Source: Euptelea pleiosperma
Lineage: Eukaryota > Streptophyta > Magnoliopsida > Ranunculales > Eupteleaceae
Direction of reading: 5' to 3'
DNA: 64,000 nucleotides
NCBI GenBank assembly: GCA_035048495.1
Contig: CM068553.1
Coordinates: forward strand, 10,099,259-10,163,258
Shown here: positions 31,708-44,400 of the stretch, one piece after another
Layout of the letters: every line of letters begins with the position of its first letter
How positions within the stretch are numbered: position 1 is the first letter of the stretch
Translations under genes and position numbers: made by a program
The notes under the pieces: generated by a model
Told to the model about the DNA's origin: nothing
The model's input: only the letters and a program-made list of their open reading frames with translations
Databases searched by the model: none

Positions 31708-31764
31708 TAAGCCTTAAGGGGTATAACTTTGCTGACGGACGTCCCTCAGCAAAGTTGATGAGGG

Positions 31765-32745
31765 ACTACAGTATGAGCCACGTGGCACACTCTAAAAACC
31801 ACTGAACGGAGAAAACCTTCGCTCACACTGTGTATGAGTAAAGCCGATCACACACAATATGAGCCACGGGGCACACCCTTGGAGGACGATGACCGTGTGG
31901 ATGTTTGGCTAGTCCCTCTGTGGACTTGTAAACCAAAAACTAGCTTGATTAGTGATTTCTAAGCATTGGATTGGAGTCATTTGCATGGGTTGATTTTAAC
32001 CGTAGAATTTATAGCATTATTTGAGATACTAGATCCAACGGTCTGACATAACTAATCAGGCTGATTTTTGGTTTTCAGATCCAACGGGGGACTGGCCAAA
32101 CATCCATACCGTCATTGTCCTCTAAGCATATGCCACGTGGTCATATTGTGGTGTGTGATCGGCTGTGTGAGCAAAGGTTTATTCCACTGAACATATGGAT
32201 GTCCCCGGTCAGCTAAGTTACTTATGTCCACACGTGGCACATCCTTAGAGGACTCTAACTGTATGGATGTTGGGCCAATCCCTAGGTGGACCTGCAAACA
32301 AAAAATCAGCCTGATTAGTAATTTCTAGGCGTTGGATTGGAATTATTTTCATGGGTTGATTTTAACCGTGGGAATTTGAGCATTATTAACCATTATTTGA
32401 GGTACAAAGATCCAAAGGTTTGAAATCTCTAATTAAGTTGATTTTTTGTTTCCACCTAGGGATTGGGAAAACATCCATAGGGTCAGAGTCATCTAAGAGT
32501 GCCACGTAGCTCATATTACGTGCTGTCATTGGCCTCGATCAAAGTGTTACTCATTCTTAGAGATTTCTGTGGCATATTCTTATAGATTTCTGACCACACG
32601 GATGTTTGGCCCAATCCTTGATGGACATACAGACCACAAATTAGCCTGATTAGCTATTTCTAAGCGTTGGATTTTGGTCGTTTTCATGGGTTGAATTTTA
32701 ATCTTAAAATTTCAGTATTATTGACCATTATTTGGGTCTAAAGGG
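31765..32745. repeat. Three further MITE family A copies in a row
   Basis: 31765-32165 is a full palindrome, with an internal tcagcaaagtt arm at its edge. 32230-32540 is a full copy. 32575-32745 is a left half interrupted at about 32746 by a family B element. The shared core words are gtggatgtttggc, gattagtgatttctaagc, gttggattggag and caggctgatttttgg. Confidence 0.6.
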
Positions 32746-33005
32746 GGCGTTATAATGGTATAACGGACTTGGGGCGTTACCTTCTCTGTTATAATGGATT
32801 TTAATGCACCGGGCACAAAATGGAAAAAATGGTGCTAAATTTCAAAATTTTCAATAAAACGGGTTTTTTTAAACAATTTTTTTCAAAAAAAAAAATGGTT
32901 GTTATTTTCTGAGCATTTTAACGGTACATAACGTAACAGGGTAGGTTCGAATCGAATCCGTTATAATGGCTATTTTTTTTGTTATAACGGCTGTTTTAAC
33001 AGAAA
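32746..33005. mobile_element. hAT-like MITE (family B), partial copy
   Basis: Starts taaagggggcgttataatgg inside a family A copy. It carries taacggtacataacg and ccgttataatgg motifs and ends with ttcttaaac. Both ends are imperfect and no flank duplication was seen. Confidence 0.5.
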
Positions 33006-33033
33006 ATTTCTTAAACAAAAAAAAAGTTTATAC

Positions 33034-33402
33034 CAAGGTTTAAAGGGGACCGTTATAACGGTATAACGGACTGCGGGCGTTATCGTTTTTTCCGTTATAA
33101 CGAAAAAAAGAGGTAAAAACAGAGAAAAAAAAAAAAAGGGAAAAATAACAACGGAAATAACAGGAAAAAATGGAAAAATGGCATTGAATTTCAAAAATGG
33201 AAAATAACAGCTATTTTTTTCACAAAATTTTTCAGGAAATAATGGTCATTATTTTCGTTATAATGAAAAAATAACGGAAAATAACTGACGTTATAACGGC
33301 CGTTATTTTTGGGCGTTTTAACGGTCCATAACGTATCGGGGTAGGTCTGAATCAGTTATTACGGCCGTTATTTTCGTTATAACAGCCGTTTTTTAAACCT
33401 TA
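33034..33402. mobile_element. hAT-like MITE (family B), copy 8
   Basis: Begins CAAGGTTTAAAGGGGACCG and ends TTTTTTAAACCTTA. It is flanked by gtttatac (33026-33033) and gtttaaac (33403-33410), 7 of 8 identical. It is dense in cgttataacgg motifs. Confidence 0.75.
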
Positions 33403-33499
33403 GTTTAAACTATTTATAAAAACAGAAAAAACTTATGAAAATTTACAAAAAAAGTAACTAGACGCTCATTTTTTTTGTAATTATTACCTTTATACCAAG

Positions 33500-36208
33500 G
33501 CAAAAACAGGTGAACCTACATTATTTTCTGGGAATTATCTTCCCTTACAACAGTTTCCAACCAGAGAGGAAATCAATTTTCCCAAACCAAAAGAGAGTTT
33601 AGACTCTTTTTTTTTTGTAGTCACCATCGTGGGAGGGCCCCGCAGATTAACAAGTGAAACCTGTACATCCATCCGGACCCTGGGATTTGTGAGCCCCCAT
33701 ACTGAAAACCACCTCTTTAACTTCCTCCATGGAGATAGGTTGCAGGAACCTATGATTTTCTTCCTCTGAGATCTTAGGTAAGCCAATGTGATCAAGAATT
33801 TCAAAATATGAAGGCTTTGATGAGGTAAAGAGTTACTTAAAAAATTGAACAAATGTATTCCCCACTTGAGATCTCGTGCGGCAAGGCGTACCTTTCCCAT
33901 CTCGTATCCAGTCAATGCGGTTTTTCCTCCTTTGGATAATGGTTGAGGTATGGAAAAATTTTGAGTTGCGATTCCCTTCTTTCAACCATTTTTCTCTCTA
34001 GATTTATCACGCCAAATTTTCTCTCCTTTCATCAAGATATTGTCGGTTTCAGAAGCTACGTCCTTTTCCTTTTTGACATGTTCGACCGTTCGAAACTTCA
34101 ATGGAATTTGAGCCAACTGATTTTTCAATTCTTACAGTTTGCCAAAAGAGAGGGCCCGATGTTTCACATTCGACCTTTTCAAGTGATGTTTGGTGGTTTT
34201 CAACCTCTTGGGCAGCTTATTCAAGGGGGATTCATTTATCTCCTGGACCCATACTTTTTCAATGGTATTTTTGCATTCTGCCTCTATGGTCCACGTTGAC
34301 ATAAAGTGAAAGAGTTTTGGAAGTTTTTGCTGAGCTAGCTCCGTATTGTGAAGAATAGTGCAATGATCCAATGTATAATTTTGCAAATAATGATAGACAC
34401 AAGCATTTGGAAATACAGTTCTCCATGCACAGATGGCGATGGTTTTGTCAAATCTTTCTCGCACATTAGCCCAACCTTTACGCATGTTTGACCACGTGAA
34501 AGGATTTCCTACTAACCCCAAGTCTGTGAAGTCATTGGACTGGAGGAAGTCCAAGTATACGTTAAACACAATGGAGGACAAAGATGGGCTTTTCTTTTCC
34601 CAAAATGTCAGGTATTGGTGGTGATTTGTTCTGGAATCTCCATATATCAGCAATAGAGTCCATGGAGCGAAACATGGTTCAGTTTTGATGCTAAGATGGA
34701 TGCCTCTTACGTTAGAAAAAAGGTGTTTCACTTGCATTCCTCCTTTGGATGATAGCTTCAATCAGAGAATGATGAGTAAAACCCAATCTCTGGACCAAAG
34801 AGATACATTTGTCCCTTATGGCTTTGGTTTCAGATAAAAATATCATATCCATTTCTTTCCGGATGTGGGTTTTTAACGCCAAATTGTCGAGGGTTTCCCA
34901 CTCCCAACAATTTCAGGCCATGATTAACATATATACCTAGGGGGCGTATAAAGGCTCGCCACCCACGCCCATCAAAAATGAATTGGAGAAATCCAGCATG
35001 GTAATGGAATTAACTAAATGTTCCAACACAAAAAATAAAGAGTAATTGGAAGTGGTACTTGTGCAGATAGAAGCAAATGTGGAGGTTCTATTATCTGACT
35101 TGATGATTCCATATCCTTGGACGAAGTTTCTGCTTCTGTTCCGGTCTCCTGGATTGTTCGTTTACTACTGGTATCGTGGTAATATATATTTTCAACATCA
35201 TCCTAATCATGTTTGCCATCTCTTACTCCAGTTCCGTCAGAAGATTTACCTTGGATAATGGTTGTTGTTGTGGTCGTGTCATGTTCCATCTGTATCTTTG
35301 AGATTTTGCAGAGTCTCTCAGGCTTCCCATCGATAACAGTGTATCTTATTTTCCTGGGAGGGAGAAGTTCTATTATTGTGGAAACTTGGATTGGGGTCGG
35401 TTTGGACCGCGCTTGTTGCACAAGATAAGATGGGATGCCGAAAAATTCCAAGCGCATTCTATTCTATTCTGCCTTGGATTTTGCTCGTAACCATACTCTA
35501 AACTGTTTTGTATCGGGATCTGCCCAAAATGTAGAAACTTCCGATGCATTATATTCAATCTTTTCCCCACTGCATCTAGTGTCTGTGTGTTCCCCCCCCA
35601 CCCCCACCCCCAAAAAAAAAAATCCATACCCCTGGTGTCAAGCTTTTCCTTAAATCCACTGTAACTCGGAAGCACAGGAATTTGCATCGGGTTATATCTC
35701 CGTCCTCACTTAATTCCACCTTTATGGATTCTTCCACATTCTTGGCCAAATCTTCAGCAGTTTCTGTTTTGAAGAGCTCTTCCGGTACTCCATGTGCTTG
35801 TACCCAGAAGGGACAGTATCGGCTGGAGGATGAGTAGATGTTCTTTTTTATAGCACCAGAAGGTGTGAATGTACTGTCTAGGGTCCCTCTTCTAAGACCC
35901 ACTCTTGGTCACGGGAGTTAAAGAAAAGAAATCCGAAGACATTTTCTCCCAAGTCCATAAATTTAAATTTGCGTACCGAGCCCTATGCTAAGATCACACT
36001 TTGTTTCACGTACGGCTATTGGCTTGATATTTTTCTCTGTTAAAATCTTGCCAACCACCGCATATTTCCTGTCTTTGATTCCTTCTTTCTCTACCTCAGG
36101 TCGTGGTAACACCATTGGTCCAGCTCTACACCCCATAAATAGTTTTTTCTCCAGATCTTCACTAAGGGTGTCGAGTTGTTTTGTTGAAGAGTTGGATGGT
36201 GCTGCCAT
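33500..36208 (-). mobile_element. Decayed L1-type LINE (ORF1, endonuclease, start of RT)
   Basis: On the minus strand an ORF1-like part opens near 36208 (MAAPSNSSTKQLD, KKLFMGCRAGPMVL). It continues in changed frames through 35900-35200 (PFWVQAHGVPEELF, FFGIPSYLVQQARSK), which resembles the DUF4283-type nucleic-acid-binding ORF1 of plant L1. At 34761-34132 the C-terminal half of an endonuclease is visible (FTDLGLVGNPFTWSN, ANVRERFDKTIA). 33915-33535 holds the pre-RT linker (LPKISEEENHRFL-like, ISMEEVKEVVFSM). The RT domain and 3' end are missing. Several frameshifts are present, so it cannot move. The TRIM sits directly 5' of the ORF1 start. Confidence 0.7.
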
Positions 36209-36213
36209 AGTAG

Positions 36214-36686
36214 TGTTAAGACCCAAACCAATACACCAAAAGCACCTAGGTGATAGTGGAGCGGAAAGCTAAGGTCTTAACCTAGGATGGTAACATTCCA
36301 CCACCCTTCAAGGCCAACATCCACAGTGGCCCACTCTAAGGTCGTTTTCAATCCGATACCCCTATTTTCTCACTTTTTTTGTGAGCGTGCCCTTGACATT
36401 TTTTTCTGGTACCCCTAAATTCTCATTCTTTTAGTGAGTCCCCCAGGTAGCCCTTTCCCTAGGTCGCCCATTCCGAGACTGATCACGGTAGGCTACTATG
36501 GCGGGCCCTCCATATCCCATACTATAATGGGCTCCATTTTTTTTTACCATAGTTGCCTCTCCCGTGACTCGAACCCTGGAGGTGGGGTTGACTCTGATAC
36601 CAAATGTTAAGACACAAACCAATACACCAAAAGCACCTATGTTATAATGGAGCGGAAAGCTAAGGTCTTAACCTAGGATCGTAACA
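36214..36686 (-). mobile_element. Complete TRIM retrotransposon, exact 5-bp duplication
   Basis: Two 82-bp terminal repeats, 36214-36295 and 36605-36686, both run TGTTAAGAC...GTAACA. They enclose a 309-bp non-coding centre. On the minus strand TGGTATCAGAG, the initiator-Met tRNA primer site, follows the 5' LTR, and a purine-rich tract (GAAGGGTGGTGGAA) abuts the 3' LTR. The flanking duplication is AGTAG (36209-36213 and 36687-36691). LTRs under 100 bp with no protein-coding part define a terminal-repeat retrotransposon in miniature. It landed at the start of the LINE ORF1. A truncated relative is at 12225-12390. Confidence 0.92.
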
Positions 36687-36712
36687 AGTAGTTATCACCT
36701 GCGGAGGTTGAA

Positions 36713-37115
36713 GAGTAAAACTTCTATCACAACGTTCTGACATATGCTTCTGTCACAATGAAAAACATAGGCCATGTGGCACACTCTTAGTGGACGCTGA
36801 CCGTATAGATGTTTGGCCAGTCCCTCAGTGGACCTCTAAACCAAAAATCTGCTTGATTAAGGATTTCTAAGCAATTCGATTGAAGTTATTTTCATGGGTT
36901 GATTTTAATGGTAAGAATTCGAGCATTATTGAGCGTTATTTGGGTGCAAAGATTCAAAAGTTGTAAATCACTAATCAGGCCTATATTTTGGTTTAGAGGT
37001 CCATTGAAGGACTGGCCAAACATCCATACGTTCAGTGTCCACTAAGAGTATGCCATGTGGCATGTGTTTTTCATTGTGATAGAAGCATCTATCCCTGCGA
37101 TAGAAGTTTTACTCC
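36713..37115. mobile_element. Palindromic MITE (family A) with GAGTAAAAC ends
   Basis: Begins gagtaaaacttctatcacaa and ends gatagaagttttactc. Nested inside are a second inverted pair (tgcttctgtcacaatgaaaa, ttttcattgtgatagaagca) and the family A core. The flanks share only ttgaa. Confidence 0.65.
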
Positions 37116-37127
37116 CCTTTGAAAGGG

Positions 37128-37560
37128 CGTCTCTCCCTGACAAAAATTAAGGATAAAAGACGCCCTTTAAAGGGGCGTTTGCCCATTGACGAATAAATCT
37201 TCTGTCACAATACAATACGAGCCATGTGGCACACTCTCGGTGGATGCTGACTGTATGGATGTTTGACCAATCAAAAGGTGGACCTACACACCAAAAATAA
37301 AAATGATCAGTGGTTTCTTAGCATTGGATTGAAGTCATTTTCATGGGTTGATTTTAACCGTAGGAATTTGAGCATTATTTGAGTGCAAAGATCCAAAGGT
37401 TGTAAATCACTAATCAGGCTGATTTTTGGTTTGCAGGTCCACCGAGGGACTGGCCAAACATTCATACAGTCAGCATCCACTAAGAGTATGCCATGTGGCT
37501 CGACAGAAGTTTTACTCGACAATGGGCAAACGCCCTTTTAAAGAGCGTCAGGGAGAGTTG
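37128..37560. mobile_element. Palindromic MITE (family A) with extended arms
   Basis: The outer arms are ggggcgtttgcccattgac and gacaatgggcaaacgccc. Next come atcttctgtcac and gacagaagttttac, then the family A core (tgtatggatgtttgacca, ggccaaacattcatac). The extra outer arm is not seen in other copies. Confidence 0.6.
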
Positions 37561-37599
37561 CCTTTTTTTTTTTTTGTATATTTTCAGAAGTCTTTCCTG

Positions 37600-38400
37600 T
37601 TTATATAAATAGTTTAAACATTTTTTTTTGTTTAAGAAATTTTCGGTTCTTTAAACCATGATTTGGGGTTCCAAAGGTTGGAAATCGTTTTCATGGTCAA
37701 GAACCATAATCGGTGTCCTTCCATAGACTCACTGATCTGTGATCAGGCCGTTCTGTTGGCGGAATACCCGCTGGATAGAACCCAAACCCGACCAATCAAA
37801 TACATCTAGCTGCGTAGTTTGTATGGAAATTTATTTCTTTGGGAAGGATATCCAAGTTTCAGTTGATAAATCAGGAGGCAAAATGTACAACATGAGGTGT
37901 AGGCGATCAACACTCGAGATCCAGATCATTGGATTTTCTTTGAAATTTGTGCAGTGATCTTTGGGATTCGTGTGGTGGGAATCTCCATGACCATCAGCAT
38001 TCGATGCTACACTATCTTTTTCATTTGTTTTTTTGGTAGTTAAGCCGTAACCCTCCATCTGGGCTTGGGCTTGTGACCGCAATGCGGTGTAAACAAAAAA
38101 ACACTGCAGAGTTGGGAGATCATCTATGTCCATCCAACATATTTTATAAGATTTTTTCTTCTTTTTTCATAAACTACCCGAAAGAGAGCGCAGCGACAAC
38201 GAACTGTATAATTATAATTAACAGTAAAATACTAACTGTTTCTTGTAAGATTTGCTTCTGTAAAAATAACTCTGAATTACAGAATTTGCCAAAATATACC
38301 TCTGCCCATGAACCAACAGCTACAATAATATATAGATAAATGAACATTGGAAACATTCTGATTTTGCGACAGCTGTGGCCAATTTGGCTGGCAAGAAGCA
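37600..38400. other. No gene; CLPR2 3' flank
   Basis: About 38130-38400 is probably the CLPR2 3' untranslated region. The rest has no supported frame. Confidence 0.4.
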
Positions 38401-38406
38401 AATCAG

Positions 38407-41400
38407 CTAACCAAGACCTGTACCAGCTTCCTTGAGTGGTGCATCGGCCTTAATCCGTGGTGGCCTCATAATTCGATCAATGAGTCCATACTCAAGAGCC
38501 TCCTGAGCATTGAAGCGCTTCATTCTGCTTAAATCCTTGTTGATCTGCGTCACACAAATAAATTCAGATATGTAACTATACCCTATTTTACTCGATACAG
38601 TTGACCACATCGAGTATACGACTCTTCATATTGACCAGATTTTGTTTTTAGCTGCCACAAAATAATGCAGAAAAGCAATGTCATAAAAGAGAATTTCTCC
38701 GTAACGATGAAGGTTGTCAACATGCCAGGGTGTGCCTAACACTGAAACTTCTTAGAAAATAAATGTGGTGTCCTTGCTGACTTTGATTGTCAGTTAAGAT
38801 GAGCAATCAACTTTCCACACTCTTGAATTTGGAAGAAAATAGAGTTGTTGATGTACAACATGAAATTTCATGCTTCCTCCGTCTAACATCACACACCAAG
38901 TATACATGGAGAGCAAACAGAGTGGCTGAATGAAAAGCAAATAGAAGCCACCGTTGAATGATAGAAAAATAGATAACAGAAACCTCCAAATGAAAGCTAC
39001 TTAAATATATTGATCTAACACCCACATGACAAAACAGACTTTTCAGCTGCAATAAACAAAAACAAGATCAAGCTTATAACATGCTACGATGTCATGACAA
39101 GGGCAGGATGTTTTGCCAGAGCCTATTTCTCAGTTAAAGGAAGTGGTCTTTCCACACAAACAAGATTAAAGAACAATGAAAGTTAGTTTGATCCTGTAGG
39201 TGGTTTCAGACTAGTTTTCCTCCATCAAAAAGTGCCCAACCTTTTGCAGCAATGATGCTACAAATGAAACTTAAATTGCGTGGTTGTCCTTACATGGGGA
39301 AAGTCCGAGTACGTACATGGTTTATTGAGACAAAATTGAAGGTGTGTACTGAAAAAAGCAGAACTAGACCATGGTAGAAGATAAAAAGAGAACAGATACA
39401 CCCAGAACATTCGAACAGCCAAAAGTATATCTTTTACCAAACCCTGTAGGTTTGTTACATCACAGTATCCCATGTGAAATCCCCAATTCAGCACAGTAAA
39501 GGTTCTTTTTCTTATTAACACACGGGTAAACCTTGATGGATATGCAGCTTACGTGAATCTTTGTCCAAAAGAAACCTCCCATTATTAGTGATGTAGGTTA
39601 CTCACTTTGAAAGGACGGTCCACCCTGCTGGCAAATGCCATCTGGGTGAGATTAACCTCAGTTGTGAATGCCCAAAATAAACTAAGCACTAGGTTTTAAC
39701 CAAAACAATCTAAAATCTCAGACCATTAAGCCATACAATTTATTGCTTTTATAGCAGAGTTTTATGTTAAGTCTAACACATATTTTCTCTAGGAAATAAA
39801 GATTCCCTCGAAAGATCTTGCTACTTCAATACCCAGAAAGTACTTCAGATTTTAAACTCACTAGCCAGGTATCTCTTCAGGCATTCAATTTTCTCGCATT
39901 ATTCCTTCTCAGAACAATATCATCCACATAGACAATGACTGTAGTGCTGCCTCAGTGCGTCTATTGAACAAAGTATAATCTGCCTGAATCTGAGTGTAAC
40001 CCAAGTGCTTTACTATGTTGCTGAATCTCTCAAACCATGCCCTAAAGATGGTTTCAATTCATACAAGGACTTCTTCAACTTGCACACTTTTCTTCATTCC
40101 CCGAAAGTTGAAAGCCTAGTGGAGGAAATATATATACCTCTTCCATCAATTCTCCATGAAGAAATGCATTATTCACATCACGTTGGCACAATGGCCATGA
40201 CTAATTCGCTGCTAGGGATAGAATCATCCTTATGGAGTGGCCTTATTCCTATCTACAAACTCGTCTACCTTACATTTTACGGTATATACCCACTTACATA
40301 CCACAGGTTTCTTTCTTCTAAGAAGATCAACCAATTCCCATGTAGCATTTTTCTCCAAGGCTCTCATTTCTTCAAACAATACTTCCCTCCTCTTTGGGTG
40401 TTTTAGAGCTTCTGCAACAGGAGTAGAAACAAAAGATAACGAGGTAACAAAGGAGTTGTAAGACGGAGACAATGCTTTATACGATACAAAATTAGCAATA
40501 GAAATTGGGTACAAGATTTTTTTTTCCTTCTGAAGAGCAATTGGAAGGTCAGAATCATCAACAAGAGGAGAAGAATTATCATTATTAGGAATGATACGGG
40601 AGTACAAGGAGTAAATGAATTTACCTGAATCGAGGAATAGATTTGGTATGGATAAGTTTCAATTGTGGGTTTCTCCACCAAACGACGTTGTCTATGATAG
40701 ACCTTAAGCTCCCCCTACCCTCCAACACAACTATCTTGAGAATAGTAGAGTTATCAAGAGTTTCGATGAGCGAAGACGGTGGAATGACAGGTAATGTAAC
40801 TGGAAAAAGCTGCCCGTCTTCACTATTATTCTCCCCAAAAGAGGAGCAAAGCTACCTATGGAAAAGAAAGGAACAGACTCGACAAAGGTGACGTCCATGG
40901 AAACAAAATTCCATTTATGAGGGGATGATAACACTTGTACCCTTTTGAGACATAGGGTACTCAAGAAATATGCACTTACGGGCTTTGGATCCTAATTAGT
41001 ACGATGTGGCCAATAGCTTCACATTCAGTGCCAATCGACTTCCTCTTCTCAAAGTCTTGAATAACACAATGAGAAGGAAAACAGGTGACACTACAGCTCA
41101 AACGTTTCATAATGGAACAGATAACATGTTGGTTGCAAACTTAGGTACATGAAACGGCAACCCCTTGAAAAAGCAAGGCTTCAAATAATCAACCAGTAGG
41201 TTGTTTTACACAAAACAAAGCCTCATTCTAATCACAACAGACCCAAAAACAGAGATCAAATCAATGGAGGGTTACACAACCCAACAAAACAGCACAGCCA
41301 TCTAAAAAACACAGCACCACAAATCACATATACTGGGGGCGATAAACATAGAATGGAAAAAACTTCACCATAGATCTCTAAGAAATTCCAAAAACTTCGT

Positions 41401-44400
41401 TTCTAAATGTCTAGAAACATAACACAGATTGAAACTACTAAGTGGAGTTGCCAAAAAAATCCCTACAGATCATAGATGATTGATAAAAAAAAGAGATCAA
41501 AATATTCTAGAAAGTCACCACAATTGCTAGAAATATATATTATCTCACCAGTGTGATTTTTAGAATCTAGGGTTTCTTCTCTCCAACGTTCACTAACACT
41601 GTTCACACAGCACTAAACCCTAAAAAAATATGTTGGTCTTCAAGTGCTCTGATAACGATTTGAAAACTAGGGTTTATGAGAAAAAGAAGAAGAAGAAAAG
41701 AGATGAGAGGAAGTGGAGTTCATGTATTTTACACGACTCCCTCCCTTACAACATAATGAAGGGTTTCTCCAAGTTTCTTTAATATCCTAAAAAAGGTCAA
41801 AAAACAGAACTGGTGAAAACGGTAAACCAATTCCCAAATTGGATCGTGGCACAACCAGAGTGGGGGTTCACTCGGAAGCCGACCGTGTGGTCCCCTACTC
41901 ATTTCCCTTCTTTTAATTTGGTTTTTCACTCCATGCTGAAATGATCGACTATTGTAATATTCACCGTAGAAGAATGATAAGAAACCAAGTCAACATCAAA
42001 TCTTATTCACATAAGAAAGACATAATAAGTTTTAGTGGGGAGCAAATCATACCTTCTCAATGGGCTGGCCCGTCTTCTTAGCCAACTCTTCAAAAAGGTA
42101 GTCTCTGATTCTAAGAAGCTCATTTGCTTCATTACGAATATCATCAGCCTGTTGGAACAATGTCAGATATCATTTCGTGAAAATGTGCAAGAAAGAGAAA
42201 AGGAAAATAACAATTTCCACAGAGATATCTAATTTCTGGCGAATAAATTTTATCATTCATGAAACTTATGAAACTCTCAAATATATATATTGTACGTTAA
42301 TGATAGCCTTAAGTATTACCTGGCCACGAGCAGCCCCAGCTGGAGATTGCAGTGCAATTCTTGAAAGAGGCATTGCAACACGGTTACCCTTAATAAGGCA
42401 GAAAACAGGAAAGAAATGTAAAAAGATTGAGGTACTAATAAATAAAAAAAGTAAAAAGATCGGGGTCGAACTTCAGACATGATAATAAACAAGAGTAAAG
42501 GTATTCAAACTCAGGAAACCTAAGGTACCCATCATAAAGCATAAGATGAGTCAAGTAATGGGATACTGGCACTGCACTTCTTTTTGGTGCATGTGCTGGG
42601 GCGGAACAACCTCCTACAAGAAGAACTCGCCCAGTTGGATGGTTGAAGTACCCAAGCTATTGTGTCCTTTTGGACATCAGAGAAGCTATGGAGGAGTCCT
42701 CAAAGATGTCTATGATTGGGTCAAATTTGTATAAACATATAAATGCTTAAAAACAAATTTGTTACCTAATTAAACATGAAAAATGTTTAATCATATCAAG
42801 ACATTTACTATATTTTCTATCGTCTAATTCCGTCTCAATCAAGAGTCAAGACATCTCATTCTGTCAACTTACCAAGACAACAAGACAGAACGATATTTTA
42901 AGCTTAGGAACAAGAGGTCTCTTAGACAGGCATGTGGATGTGAACCATAATGCCGTTGCAGACAGTCCTTATCGCCTATATCTTATGGGTACATAGGTTT
43001 CATCATTCTGATTTGTGATGTAGAAGAACATTATGATGCTTGAAAGAATGTTCAGACCTTTTCTCCAGCTGCAAGAAGAAAGCCTGCCAGGTTATAGGCG
43101 TAGCCAACACAATGAGTGCCAACAGGACTTTTCAAGCTCCGCATGGTGTCATATATAGCCAAGCTCGGAGTCAGCTGCAAGCCATGAAATATCTTTATTA
43201 GAAAAAAAATTGCAAGCAATAAAATGAAAAAGAGAGAATTCAAAAAATGCGAAGATAAAAGACTGTATTCGAGAAGAACTCACATCTCCGCCTGGACCAT
43301 TGATGTATAAATACATCTTTTTGGAAGAATCCATGCTATCAAGGTATAGCATTGTTGCCAGTACTTGGTTGCTGAATTCTTCATCTATATGTTGTCCAAT
43401 AAAGATAACACGTTCCCGGTACTGCAACTCAAGAATCCTAGTCAGATTCAGATTTCTCAGAGGCATAGAACAAATTATGCAGCTCATATGGAATTTCATC
43501 TGATAATTGTAGCACTCGTGCTCGGAAGAAAGGGGGGGGGGGGGGCACGACCATAAGGTCCATAAGTCTCGTCTAGTGCATTCTTTTGAAAGGTCAGAAA
43601 ATAATGGGTTCAAAAAATAAACAGATTGGACAGTTAGGATTGTCTAAGCTGATTAGTTTCTATCATGGAGATCTCTTAGGCAGCAACCCACACAAACGTG
43701 GCCCACAAACTGCATGTGTGCCACATGGACTGCTACGTTGTTGAGCTACATGTTGATAGACTTTTCTACCTCACAAGTACTTTAAATTTCCTCTTCTATC
43801 AAGATTAGAGCAGCAGTAAGTAACTTACAAGAGCGTTCCACAAATCAACCCACTGCCAAGTTCCTTCACCAGGAGTTCTGTAGGGCACTCTTGGTGTACC
43901 TATGGGCATCATTCCAAAACGTGCCCGTGTTGGTTTGTTGTTACAAGTCCTGCACACGATATGGCGCATAACATCAAATGTATGCAACTAATAACACAAT
44001 AATAAAGAAGGAAAGAAGTTCATTCCTTAGCAAAGAGGTAATATTAATCATCCATCAGGCTTAGTTGGATTGATCCAAAAAAGAAAGTTAAGATAAAGAT
44101 TAATGCAGCCGTAATAAAGGAACCAATGAGGAGTCCTTCCTCTTTAAGGACTATTCAAGAAAAGGCTTATGGTTGTTTATGTTTCATGTGAATTGTCGTT
44201 TTAAGTACAAAACCCACCAAGAGAGACTTATCAGTACAAAATATACCAAAAGCTATTGTTGTTATGGTACTCAACAGGATGTTCCAAGACTGGCTTCCAA
44301 TCATCTCTCTTTTCTGCTAGACTGCAAAGGCATGCACAGAAGACCCTCTCCCTTCATATTCGAGCACATGTTGCATGGTTCAAAATCTCATTTCGTCTTG

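Noticed and set aside
34132..34761. 209-residue frame taken as a host gene
   Set aside because: Its words match the endonuclease part of plant L1 elements, and the neighbouring frames continue the same element.
40005..40406. Plus-strand 133-residue frame
   Set aside because: It is the antisense of copia RT coding sequence on the minus strand.
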